In this document: positions 38,701 through 46,767 of the stretch, piece by piece | Layout: each line of letters starts with the position of its first letter | Numbering within the stretch: position 1 is the first letter of the stretch | Source of the DNA: an uncultured Draconibacterium sp. | GTDB taxonomy: Bacteria; Bacteroidota; Bacteroidia; Bacteroidales; Prolixibacteraceae | Assembly: GCF_963677155.1 (NCBI RefSeq) | Contig: NZ_OY781884.1 | Coordinates: 4,026,501-4,090,500 of the forward strand | Length of the DNA: 64,000 nucleotides | Reading direction: 5' to 3' | Translations under genes and position numbers: made by a program | Notes under the pieces: generated by a model | Database searches by the model: none | What the model was told of the DNA's origin: nothing | What the model saw: only the letters and a program-made list of their open reading frames with translations

Positions 38701-39891
38701 CAAACATCGGGGCAGTTGCGCGATTTGGCAGCTTCGCGGTTGTTCGTAATAACCCGGGCCATAGAAATGGCTGCCAATACCGATGAGGCAAACAACCAGG
38801 TGGCTACCGGAAGACTGGATGCTGAAAAATTCCTGATAGATAAAGGATTTTCGCCCAAAGAGGCGCGCGAAATGGCTGGGCATCGTGTATTTGGTGGAGT
38901 AAACGGTAATTATGGAACAGCCATTATGGGAATGGTTGAAAAAAGTGATAGCTGGGACAGTACAAAAACGGTTGCCGAAACCTACATTAACAACATGGGG
39001 GCTGTTTATGGTAACGAGGAAAACTGGGGCGATTTTAGCGCCGGTATTTTCGAGGCTGCCCTGCTTAACACCGAGGCGGTGGTACAGCCTCGTCAGAGTA
39101 ACACCTGGGGAGCGTTGAGCCTCGACCATGTTTACGAATTTATGGGAGGGCTGAACCTCGCTATTAAAGAAGTTACCGGCAATGATGCGGAATCGTATTT
39201 TAACGATTTCAGAAACTCCTCAAAACCAAAAGTACAAAGTTTAAAAGAAGCCATTGGAGTTGAAAGTCGTACAACACTGCTTAATCCTCGTTTTATTAAA
39301 GAAATGATGCAGGGAAGTGCTTCGTCTGCCGAACAGTTTGCTGAAACCATTAGAAATACTTTTGGCTGGAATGTAATGAAACCTTCGGCCATCGACGATC
39401 GTTTGTGGGACGATTTATATGATGTTTACGTGGAAGATAAACTGGATTTGAATGTGCATGATTTCTTTGAAAGAGAAAATCCGTACAGTTTGCAGGAAAT
39501 GACTGCGATTATGCTTGAAACAGTGAGAAAGGGGATGTGGAAAGCAACACCGGAACAAGTACAGGCTATGAGCAAATTGCATGCAGAGTTGGTGAGAGAC
39601 CACGAGGCAGGATGTAGTGGCTTTGTGTGCGACAATGCCAAACTTCGGTCCTTTATCAAGGAAAATCTTTCTCCGGAAATAAAAGGTCAATACGAGCAGG
39701 AATTATCAAAAGTATTGGAAGCGCCGAAAGACGCTGCCGAAGAAAATGTTGTGTTGAAAAAAGAAAATGAAAAAGTTCAGCCTAAAACTGAGACTGCTAT
39801 AAACTTAAGTGCCAATAAAAAAGCACTGATTGGTACCGGGCTCGCATTGTTGCTATTTCTGGCTGTGTTTATTCGGAAAAGAAGAAAATAG
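35731..39891 (+). CDS. hmuS: HmuS, CobN/magnesium-chelatase-related haem dechelatase-type protein
   Basis: The 1386-residue protein has an N-terminal membrane helix (about 4-20), a CobN/BchH-like body and a C-terminal membrane helix (about 1360-1380). CobN family motifs include FGTHGSLEFTPGK, SNIGEGMIAKRR and WSGSFIESEGTTIAQILYMLG. A charged, Lys/Glu-rich linker lies at about 770-850. HmuS-type proteins are thought to remove iron from haem in the absence of oxygen, keeping the porphyrin intact. It lies in the hmu operon and is followed immediately (no gap) by hmuT. Family assignment is firm; the catalytic role follows from HmuS work in related Bacteroidota. Confidence 0.92.
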   Translation: MKKRMSIAVVAVLVLLAGWFGWSKFLSPTKIAMVNYPDFLYSKMAGAPNSKYIEFEAIDQTKLPNLEKYDMVFFFGMGLKLTAEQEAVVKELGEKGLPMYLQSSTVKGLNITYLPEEHKEKIEAYLDNGGNKNYRNLFNYIRLNIDGKQAFTAAPDPVFEIASDVLFYKDEEVAFKSVKEFETYCKKENIHKPGNKKVVFFTSIPGPFNANREHLNSLITELEQRNFNVYPVAAFAGRLDYMKNIAPDLIVYMPHGRLSLGGGSAAAITKYLKEQNVPVLCPVTVHQQYDEWKDDKQGMLGGLLSQSVTMPEFDGGIAPYALFAEYKNEKGLIVFKAIPNRLKKFGEMAEKYTRLADLKNSEKKVAIVYFKGPGKNAMVAANMEVLPSLHNVLLRLKKEGYNLGDLPTDFSVFEKRMMTEGPVLGTYAEGAFDDYLKNGNPELVPVNDYNRWCRETLPQELITNVEERYGKAPGAYMAVYKNKQDYIAVTRVRFGNVVLLPQPMPALGENTFALVHGAKVAPPHTYIAPYLWIQKNFKADAIFHFGTHGSLEFTPGKQIALSDYDWTDPLIGTTPHNYIYTISNIGEGMIAKRRSYAALQDHLTPPFIKADAAQAQHLLVQKMDTWATAKGAIKRQHALSAKEMIVKANIHSELQLNDDLTVPYTDEEMHKVANFLAELEDAKVTGGLYTLGETYSPEHLDETILMMHNDALAFALSEVDVLNKKVSRKELRDPAFFRNKYVKPATKFVEQVIRTGETKPAFKKLVAGNDLQRAKAFKQERTEARQDLGKRMAAYQKAKKEKEAKNDSEEQVDAESGATPKIEPADPVEETFANAVFNVENTLKSVLSKKSELNRSPESEMLAILNALNGGYTEPGAGGDPIANPESVPTGRNLVSINAEQTPTKEAWKVAKRLTEDLLDDYKNKHDGAYPKKISFTLWSGSFIESEGTTIAQILYMLGVEPIWTPRGKMNDIRLMTEEELGRPRIDVVVQTSGQLRDLAASRLFVITRAIEMAANTDEANNQVATGRLDAEKFLIDKGFSPKEAREMAGHRVFGGVNGNYGTAIMGMVEKSDSWDSTKTVAETYINNMGAVYGNEENWGDFSAGIFEAALLNTEAVVQPRQSNTWGALSLDHVYEFMGGLNLAIKEVTGNDAESYFNDFRNSSKPKVQSLKEAIGVESRTTLLNPRFIKEMMQGSASSAEQFAETIRNTFGWNVMKPSAIDDRLWDDLYDVYVEDKLDLNVHDFFERENPYSLQEMTAIMLETVRKGMWKATPEQVQAMSKLHAELVRDHEAGCSGFVCDNAKLRSFIKENLSPEIKGQYEQELSKVLEAPKDAAEENVVLKKENEKVQPKTETAINLSANKKALIGTGLALLLFLAVFIRKRRK

Positions 39892-40593
39892 ATGGAGACA
39901 TTAATCCTTATCTTGATTATTTTGGCTGTTTTGTCGTTTCCCGTTCAGTTGGGGTTTATGGAAAAACGGTGGAGCATGGCGTTGTGGCTTTTGGTAGTGG
40001 CTGTGTTTATTTATTTCTCGCATACTTTGGCAATTGAGCAGAGTTATGGAAAATTTTCGCAGCAACTTTCCAATAGCACTTTTATGACCGACCTGGTAGT
40101 GATACAGGTTATTGAAGCCCTGGCAGGCTTGCTTCTGGCTATTTTTATGATACGAAAACATTTTGGCGAGCCGGTTAAAAAGTTTTTCAGTTTTGCCACT
40201 TACCTGCCGGGTATTTTGGTATTTCCGGCCTTGTTTCTTTTTAGCAGTTTTGCCTATTTTAATTTTACCGGGGTCGATTTTCAGTTGTTAGCCGTAATTT
40301 TGGCTATTTCTTTCCCTTTAATTCTGTTCGGAATTCATTTGTTTTTTAAATGGCTGATTCCTGAATTTGATGTCCGTGCAGAAGTAAAATTTACACTTCA
40401 TATTTTTCAACTGCTTGGCGGAATAGTTCTTTCTGTTCAATACCTGAAACTACCTGTAAACACTACCGGATACGATTATGCGCTTCACATAAAAGAATTG
40501 ATGATAATGGGATTAGTTGCTCTGTTAATAATTGGCGGCGGAGCTATTTATAACCAGATTAGGATGACGTTAAAAATGAGAATATTAAAATAA
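39892..40593 (+). CDS. hmuT: HmuT-type polytopic membrane protein
   Basis: The 233-residue protein has about six hydrophobic helices and starts at the base after the hmuS stop. It ends in an overlap (TAATG) with hmuU. Its position between hmuS and the ExbB-like gene matches hmuT of Porphyromonas. It has no ATPase or known solute-binding motif. Function is uncertain: a permease for iron or porphyrin or a structural partner of HmuS are both possible. Confidence 0.8.
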   Translation: METLILILIILAVLSFPVQLGFMEKRWSMALWLLVVAVFIYFSHTLAIEQSYGKFSQQLSNSTFMTDLVVIQVIEALAGLLLAIFMIRKHFGEPVKKFFSFATYLPGILVFPALFLFSSFAYFNFTGVDFQLLAVILAISFPLILFGIHLFFKWLIPEFDVRAEVKFTLHIFQLLGGIVLSVQYLKLPVNTTGYDYALHIKELMIMGLVALLIIGGGAIYNQIRMTLKMRILK

Positions 40594-41189
40594 TGGAAGA
40601 GATTACAAAATTGCTGTATTGGATTTCAACCGGATTATTAGTGCCGGTAATCGTGTTATTATTAATCCTGTTTGTTCGGGCTTTACTATTAATTGGTACC
40701 TTTTACGGAACCTACATTAATAAATTAAAATTCAATAGATTGTTGATGCCAAAGTTTGATAAAATGGATAGCGGGAATGTAAAAGAAGAGCTTATAAACA
40801 TGTCTTTATCAGCAAAATTATTGATGTCTGTTTATTTAAAAAAAGCCATAGCGGTTGCGCCAACAGCAACTCATTACGATAAGCTTTTAAACGATTTTGA
40901 GATTGTTTGTCAAAAAGACCTGGCAGGAAGCCAGACACTGGCAAAGCTTGGTCCTATTTTGGGATTAATGGGAACACTTATTCCAATGGGGCCGGCTTTG
41001 GTGGGGCTGGCATCAGGCGATATTGCCTCTATGGCCAGCAACATGCAGGTGGCTTTTGCAACTACGGTAATTGGCTTGTTAATTGGTGCTGTTGGTTTTA
41101 TTATTCTACAAATTAAGAGGCGTTGGTATGCCACTGATTTGAATAACCTTGAGTTTGTAATTGAGTTATTAAAACAGAACCAGAAATGA
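40593..41189 (+). CDS. hmuU: HmuU, MotA/TolQ/ExbB-type proton channel protein
   Basis: The 198-residue membrane protein has three helices and the family motif LGPILGLMGTLIPMGPALVGLASGD, then VAFATTVIGLLIGAVGF. This type couples the proton gradient to a periplasmic partner, here probably the HmuS-HmuT-HmuV complex or TonB action. The start overlaps hmuT and the stop overlaps hmuV by four bases, signs of tight translational coupling. Confidence 0.92.
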   Translation: MEEITKLLYWISTGLLVPVIVLLLILFVRALLLIGTFYGTYINKLKFNRLLMPKFDKMDSGNVKEELINMSLSAKLLMSVYLKKAIAVAPTATHYDKLLNDFEIVCQKDLAGSQTLAKLGPILGLMGTLIPMGPALVGLASGDIASMASNMQVAFATTVIGLLIGAVGFIILQIKRRWYATDLNNLEFVIELLKQNQK

Positions 41190-41512
41190 AAAGAGCCAGA
41201 CGATTTTTACACGAAGAGGATATTGATCCGATGGCTACAGTTGCTAATTTGTTTGATGTTGCAATGGTTTTTGCACTGGCTTTAATGGTGGCTTTGGTTG
41301 CCCGCTACAAAATGACCGAAATGTTTTCGAAAGAAGATTTTACAATGGTTAAAAACCCGGGATCGGAGCAAATGGAAATTATTACAAAAAAAGGTGATAA
41401 GATAGAAACTTATAGAGCTTCAGACGAAACGCAAAGTGAAGGAAACAAAGGAAAAAGAGTAGGAGTTGCATACCAGTTGGAAAACGGCGAAATTATTTAT
41501 ATTCCTGAATAA
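41186..41512 (+). CDS. hmuV: HmuV, DUF2149 family protein
   Basis: The 108-residue protein has one membrane helix near residues 27-45 (VAMVFALALMVALVARY) and a short periplasmic part with a C-terminal YIPE. DUF2149 proteins are paired with ExbB-like proteins and are ExbD-like in layout. It starts inside the hmuU stop (ATGA). It ends the operon; a terminator follows after 29 bases. Confidence 0.85.
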   Translation: MKRARRFLHEEDIDPMATVANLFDVAMVFALALMVALVARYKMTEMFSKEDFTMVKNPGSEQMEIITKKGDKIETYRASDETQSEGNKGKRVGVAYQLENGEIIYIPE

Positions 41513-41541
41513 GGGATCAGATCTGTAGTTGAAAACCGCAG

Positions 41542-41572
41542 GTAAAAGGGCAGATAGTGCCTGTCCTTTTAC
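41542..41572. terminator. Bidirectional terminator between hmuV and the LytTR regulator
   Basis: GTAAAAGGGCAG (41542-41553) pairs with CTGTCCTTTTAC (41561-41572) with one G-U pair. It overlaps the stop codon of the convergent regulator by four bases. Its A- and T-runs lie within the stem, so both directions are possible. Confidence 0.75.
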
Positions 41573-42288
41573 AAGAAGTTATTTTTCACAAAATTGTTAA
41601 ACACTTCTTTGTATTGCTCGCTTACAGGAATATAAACTTTGCCAAAAACAATCCGGCTGCGTTCTATGGTGTCAATCTTTTCGAGGTTAACGATAAAAGA
41701 ACGGTGAACACGCATAAATTTATCCTCGGGAAGTTTGGCCTCCAACGCTTTCAGCGAACTTAACGACATGATTGGTTTAGATTCATCCTTTAGAAATACC
41801 TTCACGTAATCTTTTAATCCTTCAATGTAAATAATGTTGTTAAAATTAATGCGGCGGATTTTATATTCCGATTTCAAGAACAGAAATTCTTGATTCGAAT
41901 CCACATCTTCGTTTTTTTTATTGACGTGTTCGTAACCGATTTGCTTTTTCGCTTTCTCTGCGGCTTTGTAAAATTCCTCGTAGCTAAACGGTTTTAACAG
42001 GTAATCGATGGCATCAAGTTTAAAACCCTGTAGTGCATATTTCTCATAAGCAGTTGTAAAAATAATTTTGGGTTTGTTGGTCAGAATTCGTGTAAACTCC
42101 AAACCACTTAAGTCGGGCATTTCAATATCCAGAAATATAAGATCAATCTCATGCTGATCCAGAAATTCCATCGCATCGATCGGGTTATCAAAAGTACCTG
42201 CTAATTCTAAAGTTGGCGTTTTCTCTACATAAGAAGTTACCAGTTGAAGTGCAAGAGGTTCGTCGTCGATGGCAATGGTTCGTATCAT
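41569..42288 (-). CDS. LytTR-family response regulator
   Basis: The 239-residue protein has a receiver domain (Asp54 in FLDIEMPD is the phosphorylation site, Lys in YLLKPF) and a C-terminal LytTR DNA-binding domain (about 135-237, with VHRSFIVNLEKID). It overlaps the upstream histidine kinase gene by four bases, so the two form a pair. It ends the row TolC-MacA-MacB-kinase-regulator, and so probably regulates that efflux system. Confidence 0.94.
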   Translation of the reverse strand: MIRTIAIDDEPLALQLVTSYVEKTPTLELAGTFDNPIDAMEFLDQHEIDLIFLDIEMPDLSGLEFTRILTNKPKIIFTTAYEKYALQGFKLDAIDYLLKPFSYEEFYKAAEKAKKQIGYEHVNKKNEDVDSNQEFLFLKSEYKIRRINFNNIIYIEGLKDYVKVFLKDESKPIMSLSSLKALEAKLPEDKFMRVHRSFIVNLEKIDTIERSRIVFGKVYIPVSEQYKEVFNNFVKNNFL

Positions 42289-43373
42289 TTGGTTGTATCA
42301 ATTTCAAGTTGTACATTAAATATTTCCGGTGTTGTTTCAATGTTTAAATCGTATTTTCCGGCAAACAACAGGTTGAGCCTCTTTTTTACATTTTCGAGTC
42401 CTATACCCGAGTGGTTTTCATCGCGCTTTTCTTTTTTCTCTTTTGCAATACTGTTTTCGCAGGTAAAGTATACTTTGTTGTCCTCTGTCTTCATTTTTAC
42501 TTTAATAAACGATTTGTCGCGGTAGCTAATTCCATGTTTAAAAGCGTTTTCTATGAACGGAATAAAAAGAAGTGGCGGAATTTTCAAGTCGTTCTCCTTA
42601 TCAGGAAGATCGATATAAATGTCGACTTTTTGAGAAACGCGTAGCTGCATTAAATCAATATAATGACGCATAAACTCTACCTCTGCCGAAAGCATTGTTT
42701 CTCCGTTTTCCGACTCGTACAAAAGGTAGCGCATCAGTTTAGAAAGTTTTAAAATGGCGGCCTGTGCATCGTCGGTATTTATGGCTACCATCGAATAAAT
42801 ATTATTCAGCGTATTAAAAAAGAAATGCGGGCTTACCTGGTTTTTTAGAAATGCTAGTTCCGAATTCAGCTTTTCTTTTTCCAATTCTTTCTGGCGTTTT
42901 TCGCTGGCCGTGTATTGTTCAATGGCTCGCAAACCTATTGAAAAACCAACAATAACAATCGATAGAAGGCTGAATCCATAAATTTGCATCAGCTTAAATG
43001 GTGGGCGCTGAAACCGTTGCTCGGTGCGTGCTTGTTCTTCAATAGACTCGGCAATTCGTCGTTCTCGGTCCGGATTATGAAAAATATGGATAGAGTAATC
43101 GAGTAAAAAATAAAAGCAAATAACAACAATAATTGCTAATAGAAAGAACAATGCTTTTTTATTGTTCAGATAGAACTTTGGAACCAGCCAAAAATAGTTG
43201 ATATAGAAAATGACTCCTATTATAAAAGCATTTACATAAAATCCCCAGGCAATAAAATTGTTGTTTCCTGAATAACGGCTTATTATAATTTGTGGTAAAA
43301 TAATTAAAACCAGCCATACCAAGAGGTGCATTACAATTGGAAGTCGGTTTCGTTTTGCCCAGAGTTTTTTCAT
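42285..43373 (-). CDS. LytS-like sensor histidine kinase
   Basis: The 362-residue protein has four predicted membrane helices (about 12-32, 42-62, 74-94 and 131-149), a short coiled-coil and a His_kinase domain with His183 in NQVSPHFFFNTLN. The ATPase end has FIENAFKHGI and GIGLENVKKRL. It has no large outer sensor domain. It partners the LytTR regulator downstream and follows the MacB permease by 73 bases. Confidence 0.93.
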   Translation of the reverse strand: MKKLWAKRNRLPIVMHLLVWLVLIILPQIIISRYSGNNNFIAWGFYVNAFIIGVIFYINYFWLVPKFYLNNKKALFFLLAIIVVICFYFLLDYSIHIFHNPDRERRIAESIEEQARTEQRFQRPPFKLMQIYGFSLLSIVIVGFSIGLRAIEQYTASEKRQKELEKEKLNSELAFLKNQVSPHFFFNTLNNIYSMVAINTDDAQAAILKLSKLMRYLLYESENGETMLSAEVEFMRHYIDLMQLRVSQKVDIYIDLPDKENDLKIPPLLFIPFIENAFKHGISYRDKSFIKVKMKTEDNKVYFTCENSIAKEKKEKRDENHSGIGLENVKKRLNLLFAGKYDLNIETTPEIFNVQLEIDTTK

Positions 43374-43446
43374 TCTTAGTGGTTTTCAAACAAAGTTAAA
43401 ATTAAAACCAAAACTCACTATTGGTTTGTGATTTTTGGTTTTATGT

Positions 43447-44667
43447 TTATTCGTGTCGTATTGCGTCAATCGGGTCGAGGTTAGCTGCTTTGCGTGCAGG
43501 GTACCAGCCAAAAAATATACCAATTACGCTACAAACAAGGAACGATAAGCCCACGGCCTGCGTGTCGACAACAAAAGGCATGTTTAATGCAAATGATGCC
43601 AGGTAGGAGAGTGCTGTCCCGAAAATTATTCCGATAATACCTCCCAGTATACTCAACATAACTGCTTCTATCAGGAATTGCATCAGAATATCAAACCCAC
43701 GTCCGCCAACCGACATGCGCAGCCCTATTTCTTTGGTTCGTTCGGTAACCGATACAAACATGATATTCATAATTCCGATACCGCCAACCAGCAATGATAT
43801 TCCAGCAACGGCTCCCAAAAGCAGGGTGAGCATATCAGTAACCGATGATACCATTTCTACCATTTCGGCTTGCGAACGTACCTGAAAATCATCTTGTTCC
43901 CCTTCTTTTAATTTATGCTGACGGCGTAAAATCGTTTCCATTTCATAAATTGCGGCATTCGACTGTTCTTCGCTAACTGCTGATGCATAAATCGATTGTA
44001 TGTGTGTTATTGCCAGCATTCGGCGCTGCACCGATGTGTAGGGAGCCAAAATCATATCATCCTGATCCATTCCCATGCCGTTTTGGCCTTTTTCTTTTAA
44101 TACGCCAATTACTTTTAACGGAATACCGCCAAAACGAATGGTTTGTCCGATTGGATCAATTCCGCTGGTGAAAATATTTTCAACAACAGTTTTTCCAACA
44201 ATGCAGACTTTTGCCAGCGACTTTATTTCTTTTTCGGTAAAAATGCGGCCGTCTTCCAATTCATATTTTCGAATATCGAGATACGATGCATCAACGCCAT
44301 AAATGGTTGTTGGCCAGTTGTTGTTGCCGTTAACTGCCTGTCCGCTGGTGCTTACCTGTGGCGACACTTCTGTAATATTCTTCGCTTCCTTTCGCAGGGC
44401 ATCAACGTCTTTAAGGGTAAGTGTTTTTGTATTTGAATTGCCCATCATTACTCCGCCACGGCGTTGCTGGCCAGGCATTACAAAAAGCATGTTGGTTCCC
44501 ATGTCCGACATTTCTTCGCGGATGCTTTGTTTGGAAGATTCACCAATGGAAAGCATCGCGATTACCGAACCAACACCGATAATAATACCAAGCATGGTCA
44601 ATATTGCTCTGAACTTGTTCCGTTTCAGAGCAGTGGTTGCTATTTTTGTGAGATTTGTATAGTTCAT
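43447..44667 (-). CDS. MacB-type ABC transporter permease (FtsX family)
   Basis: The 406-residue protein has an N-terminal helix (about 18-40), a large periplasmic domain and three C-terminal helices including MNIMFVSVTERTKEIGLRMSVGG, the FtsX signature. The ATPase is a separate gene 12 bases upstream. In such systems the permease moves a substrate within the periplasm or transmits force to the membrane-fusion protein and TolC. The substrate may be a peptide, antibiotic or lipoprotein; it is not predictable here. Confidence 0.92.
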   Translation of the reverse strand: MNYTNLTKIATTALKRNKFRAILTMLGIIIGVGSVIAMLSIGESSKQSIREEMSDMGTNMLFVMPGQQRRGGVMMGNSNTKTLTLKDVDALRKEAKNITEVSPQVSTSGQAVNGNNNWPTTIYGVDASYLDIRKYELEDGRIFTEKEIKSLAKVCIVGKTVVENIFTSGIDPIGQTIRFGGIPLKVIGVLKEKGQNGMGMDQDDMILAPYTSVQRRMLAITHIQSIYASAVSEEQSNAAIYEMETILRRQHKLKEGEQDDFQVRSQAEMVEMVSSVTDMLTLLLGAVAGISLLVGGIGIMNIMFVSVTERTKEIGLRMSVGGRGFDILMQFLIEAVMLSILGGIIGIIFGTALSYLASFALNMPFVVDTQAVGLSFLVCSVIGIFFGWYPARKAANLDPIDAIRHE

Positions 44668-44679
44668 TTCTCGCTTTTT

Positions 44680-45432
44680 TTAAGATTCATAATCTTCATC
44701 TACCGGAAGTGCTTCAATCAGTTGTGTCGCATTAAATCGATCGGTAACCAATGATTCTTTTTGTATTCTGCCATCTCTGAAAACGATGTTGCGTTTCATA
44801 AAACGGGCAATATCCGATTCGTGCGTTACAAATACAATGGTTTTACCATTATCGTTTAGTCGCTGGAATAGTTCCATAATTTCGTATGAAGTGCGGGTGT
44901 CGAGGTTCCCGGTTGCCTCGTCGGCAAGAATAACCACAGGGTCGTTTACCAGCGAGCGGGCAATGGCAACACGTTGCTGCTGTCCGCCGGATAACTGATT
45001 GGGCATGTGATCCATCCGATCGGCCAACCCTACCTGTTCCAATGCGTATATAGCACGTTCTTTTCGTTCTTTTGTTCTTACTTTTGAATTATAGAAAAGC
45101 GGTAATTCCACATTCTCCAACGCAGTTGTGCGAGGCAGCAGATTGTACGACTGAAATATAAATCCCAGTTTGTTGTTGCGTAGTCCTGCCAGCTGATTTT
45201 TGTTCATTTCTCCCATGTTTACTCCATCGAGCTGATATTCGCCAGAGCTTGGTTTGTCGAGGCAACCAAGAATGTTAAGCATGGTAGATTTGCCCGAGCC
45301 GCTGGCTCCCATAATGGCGGCAAAGTCTCCTTCGTGAATTTCCATATCAACGCCGCGAAGTGCATGTACGGTCATTTCTCCTACATGATAATCTTTTCGC
45401 AGATCTGATACTTTTATAATTGCATTACTCAT
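44680..45432 (-). CDS. MacB/LolD-type ABC transporter ATPase
   Basis: From the ATG at 45432 the product has 250 residues. An ATG further upstream (45495) would add 21 residues rich in Lys/Asn with no domain character. Walker A is GASGSGKST (42-50), the signature is LSGGQQQR, and Walker B is VILADEATGNLD. It pairs with the MacB-type permease downstream. Confidence 0.94.
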   Translation of the reverse strand: MSNAIIKVSDLRKDYHVGEMTVHALRGVDMEIHEGDFAAIMGASGSGKSTMLNILGCLDKPSSGEYQLDGVNMGEMNKNQLAGLRNNKLGFIFQSYNLLPRTTALENVELPLFYNSKVRTKERKERAIYALEQVGLADRMDHMPNQLSGGQQQRVAIARSLVNDPVVILADEATGNLDTRTSYEIMELFQRLNDNGKTIVFVTHESDIARFMKRNIVFRDGRIQKESLVTDRFNATQLIEALPVDEDYES

Positions 45433-45515
45433 TTTTTTCTTTTTAGATTCTGGATTCTTGAATTGTGGATTTCTATTCTTTATTCCCAATTCCACTATTC
45501 CTCAACTCTCCATTC

Positions 45516-46742
45516 CTATCTTCTTCCCGGAGGTCCTGGCATAAATGGATTACCACCTGGTCGTGCAGCAGCTAAATTTGCTCCTTTTTGCTCCATACTA
45601 AGCACAACTTCTTGTCCGCTTTTTATTCCCGAAAGGATTTCAGCGTTAATATCGTCGTTCAGTCCTATTTTTACAGGAACAGGATGAATGTTAGTGCCTT
45701 CTTTTATCCAAACCATTGTTGCTCCGTTAGCAGCTTGTGGTGGCATATTTCCCATTGCAGGTGGAACTTGTCCTTCCGGAATTTCGGGTTTGGCTTGCTG
45801 GCCCATATAGCTCATCAGTAATTTCGGGTTTGGCTTAAAACGCAACGCTTTGCTTGGTACTACCAGTATATCGTTTTTCTCCAACACATAAACCTGGATA
45901 GTGGCTGTCATTCCCGGCATCAGCTTGTAATCCGGGTTTGGAGCATCAATAATAATGGTATAGGTGACCACATTGTTGGTAACTGTTGGTTCCCAGCGCA
46001 ATTGGGTAACTTTTCCTTCAAACACGGTCTCAGGATAGGCATCTACTGTAAATTCAACACGTTGACCTTCTTTAATATGTCCTATATCCGCTTCATCAAT
46101 GTCGGCCTCAACCTGCATTTGAGTAAGGTCGTTGGCAATGGTAAAAAGGGTAGGCGTGTTAAAACTTGCTGCAACAGTTTGTCCTTCTTCCACTTCTTTA
46201 TTCAGTACAACTCCGTCGATAGGCGAGTATATTAACGCATAATCCAGGTTAATTTGGTTGCGTTTGTGTTGCGCCATGGCATTGTTGTAACTGGCTTTCG
46301 CTCTGTTCAGATTATATACAAGCTGGTCGTAATCGGTTTGCGAGATCAATTGTTTGTCGTTTAACGGCGCCATACGGTTGTAAGTAGCCTGCTGGTAATC
46401 GAGTTCGGCTTTTGCATTGTCTAAAGTTGCCTGACTTTGTTCCAGTTGGGCTGCCAGGTTTGTGGTGTCGATTTTAGCCAGCAGCTGGCCTTTTTTTACA
46501 TACGAATTGTAATCAACAAAAATTTTGTCAACAATTCCCGAAACCTGTGTACCTACTTCAACGGTTGTAATAGCTTCCAGTGTTCCGGTTGATTCCACAA
46601 TATTGCTAATGTTTCCCTGTTCTGCTTTTGCTGTTTGAATATCGATCTGATCTACATCAACCTTTTTCGGTTTTAAAACTAAGGCTGCCGATACCAGAAC
46701 GATAAGCAGTAATGCGATAATGATGATTGTTTTCTTTTTCAT
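45516..46742 (-). CDS. MacA-like membrane-fusion (periplasmic adaptor) protein
   Basis: From the ATG at 46742 the product has 408 residues. An earlier start would overlap the TolC gene end. It has one N-terminal membrane helix (about 4-25), a lipoyl/barrel-sandwich region (VEVGTQVSGIVDKIFVDYNSYVKKGQLLAKID), a helical hairpin and a beta-barrel domain. The C-terminal end is proline-rich. It links the MacB-type pump to TolC. The 25-base gap to the TolC gene upstream supports one operon. Confidence 0.93.
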   Translation of the reverse strand: MKKKTIIIIALLLIVLVSAALVLKPKKVDVDQIDIQTAKAEQGNISNIVESTGTLEAITTVEVGTQVSGIVDKIFVDYNSYVKKGQLLAKIDTTNLAAQLEQSQATLDNAKAELDYQQATYNRMAPLNDKQLISQTDYDQLVYNLNRAKASYNNAMAQHKRNQINLDYALIYSPIDGVVLNKEVEEGQTVAASFNTPTLFTIANDLTQMQVEADIDEADIGHIKEGQRVEFTVDAYPETVFEGKVTQLRWEPTVTNNVVTYTIIIDAPNPDYKLMPGMTATIQVYVLEKNDILVVPSKALRFKPNPKLLMSYMGQQAKPEIPEGQVPPAMGNMPPQAANGATMVWIKEGTNIHPVPVKIGLNDDINAEILSGIKSGQEVVLSMEQKGANLAAARPGGNPFMPGPPGRR

Positions 46743-46767
46743 GATATATAGTTTTTCTTTTTTCGGG

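Noticed and set aside
43447-45432. LolCDE lipoprotein-sorting transporter instead of MacB type
   Set aside because: The adjacent membrane-fusion and TolC genes fit an export pump; LolCDE systems lack these partners.
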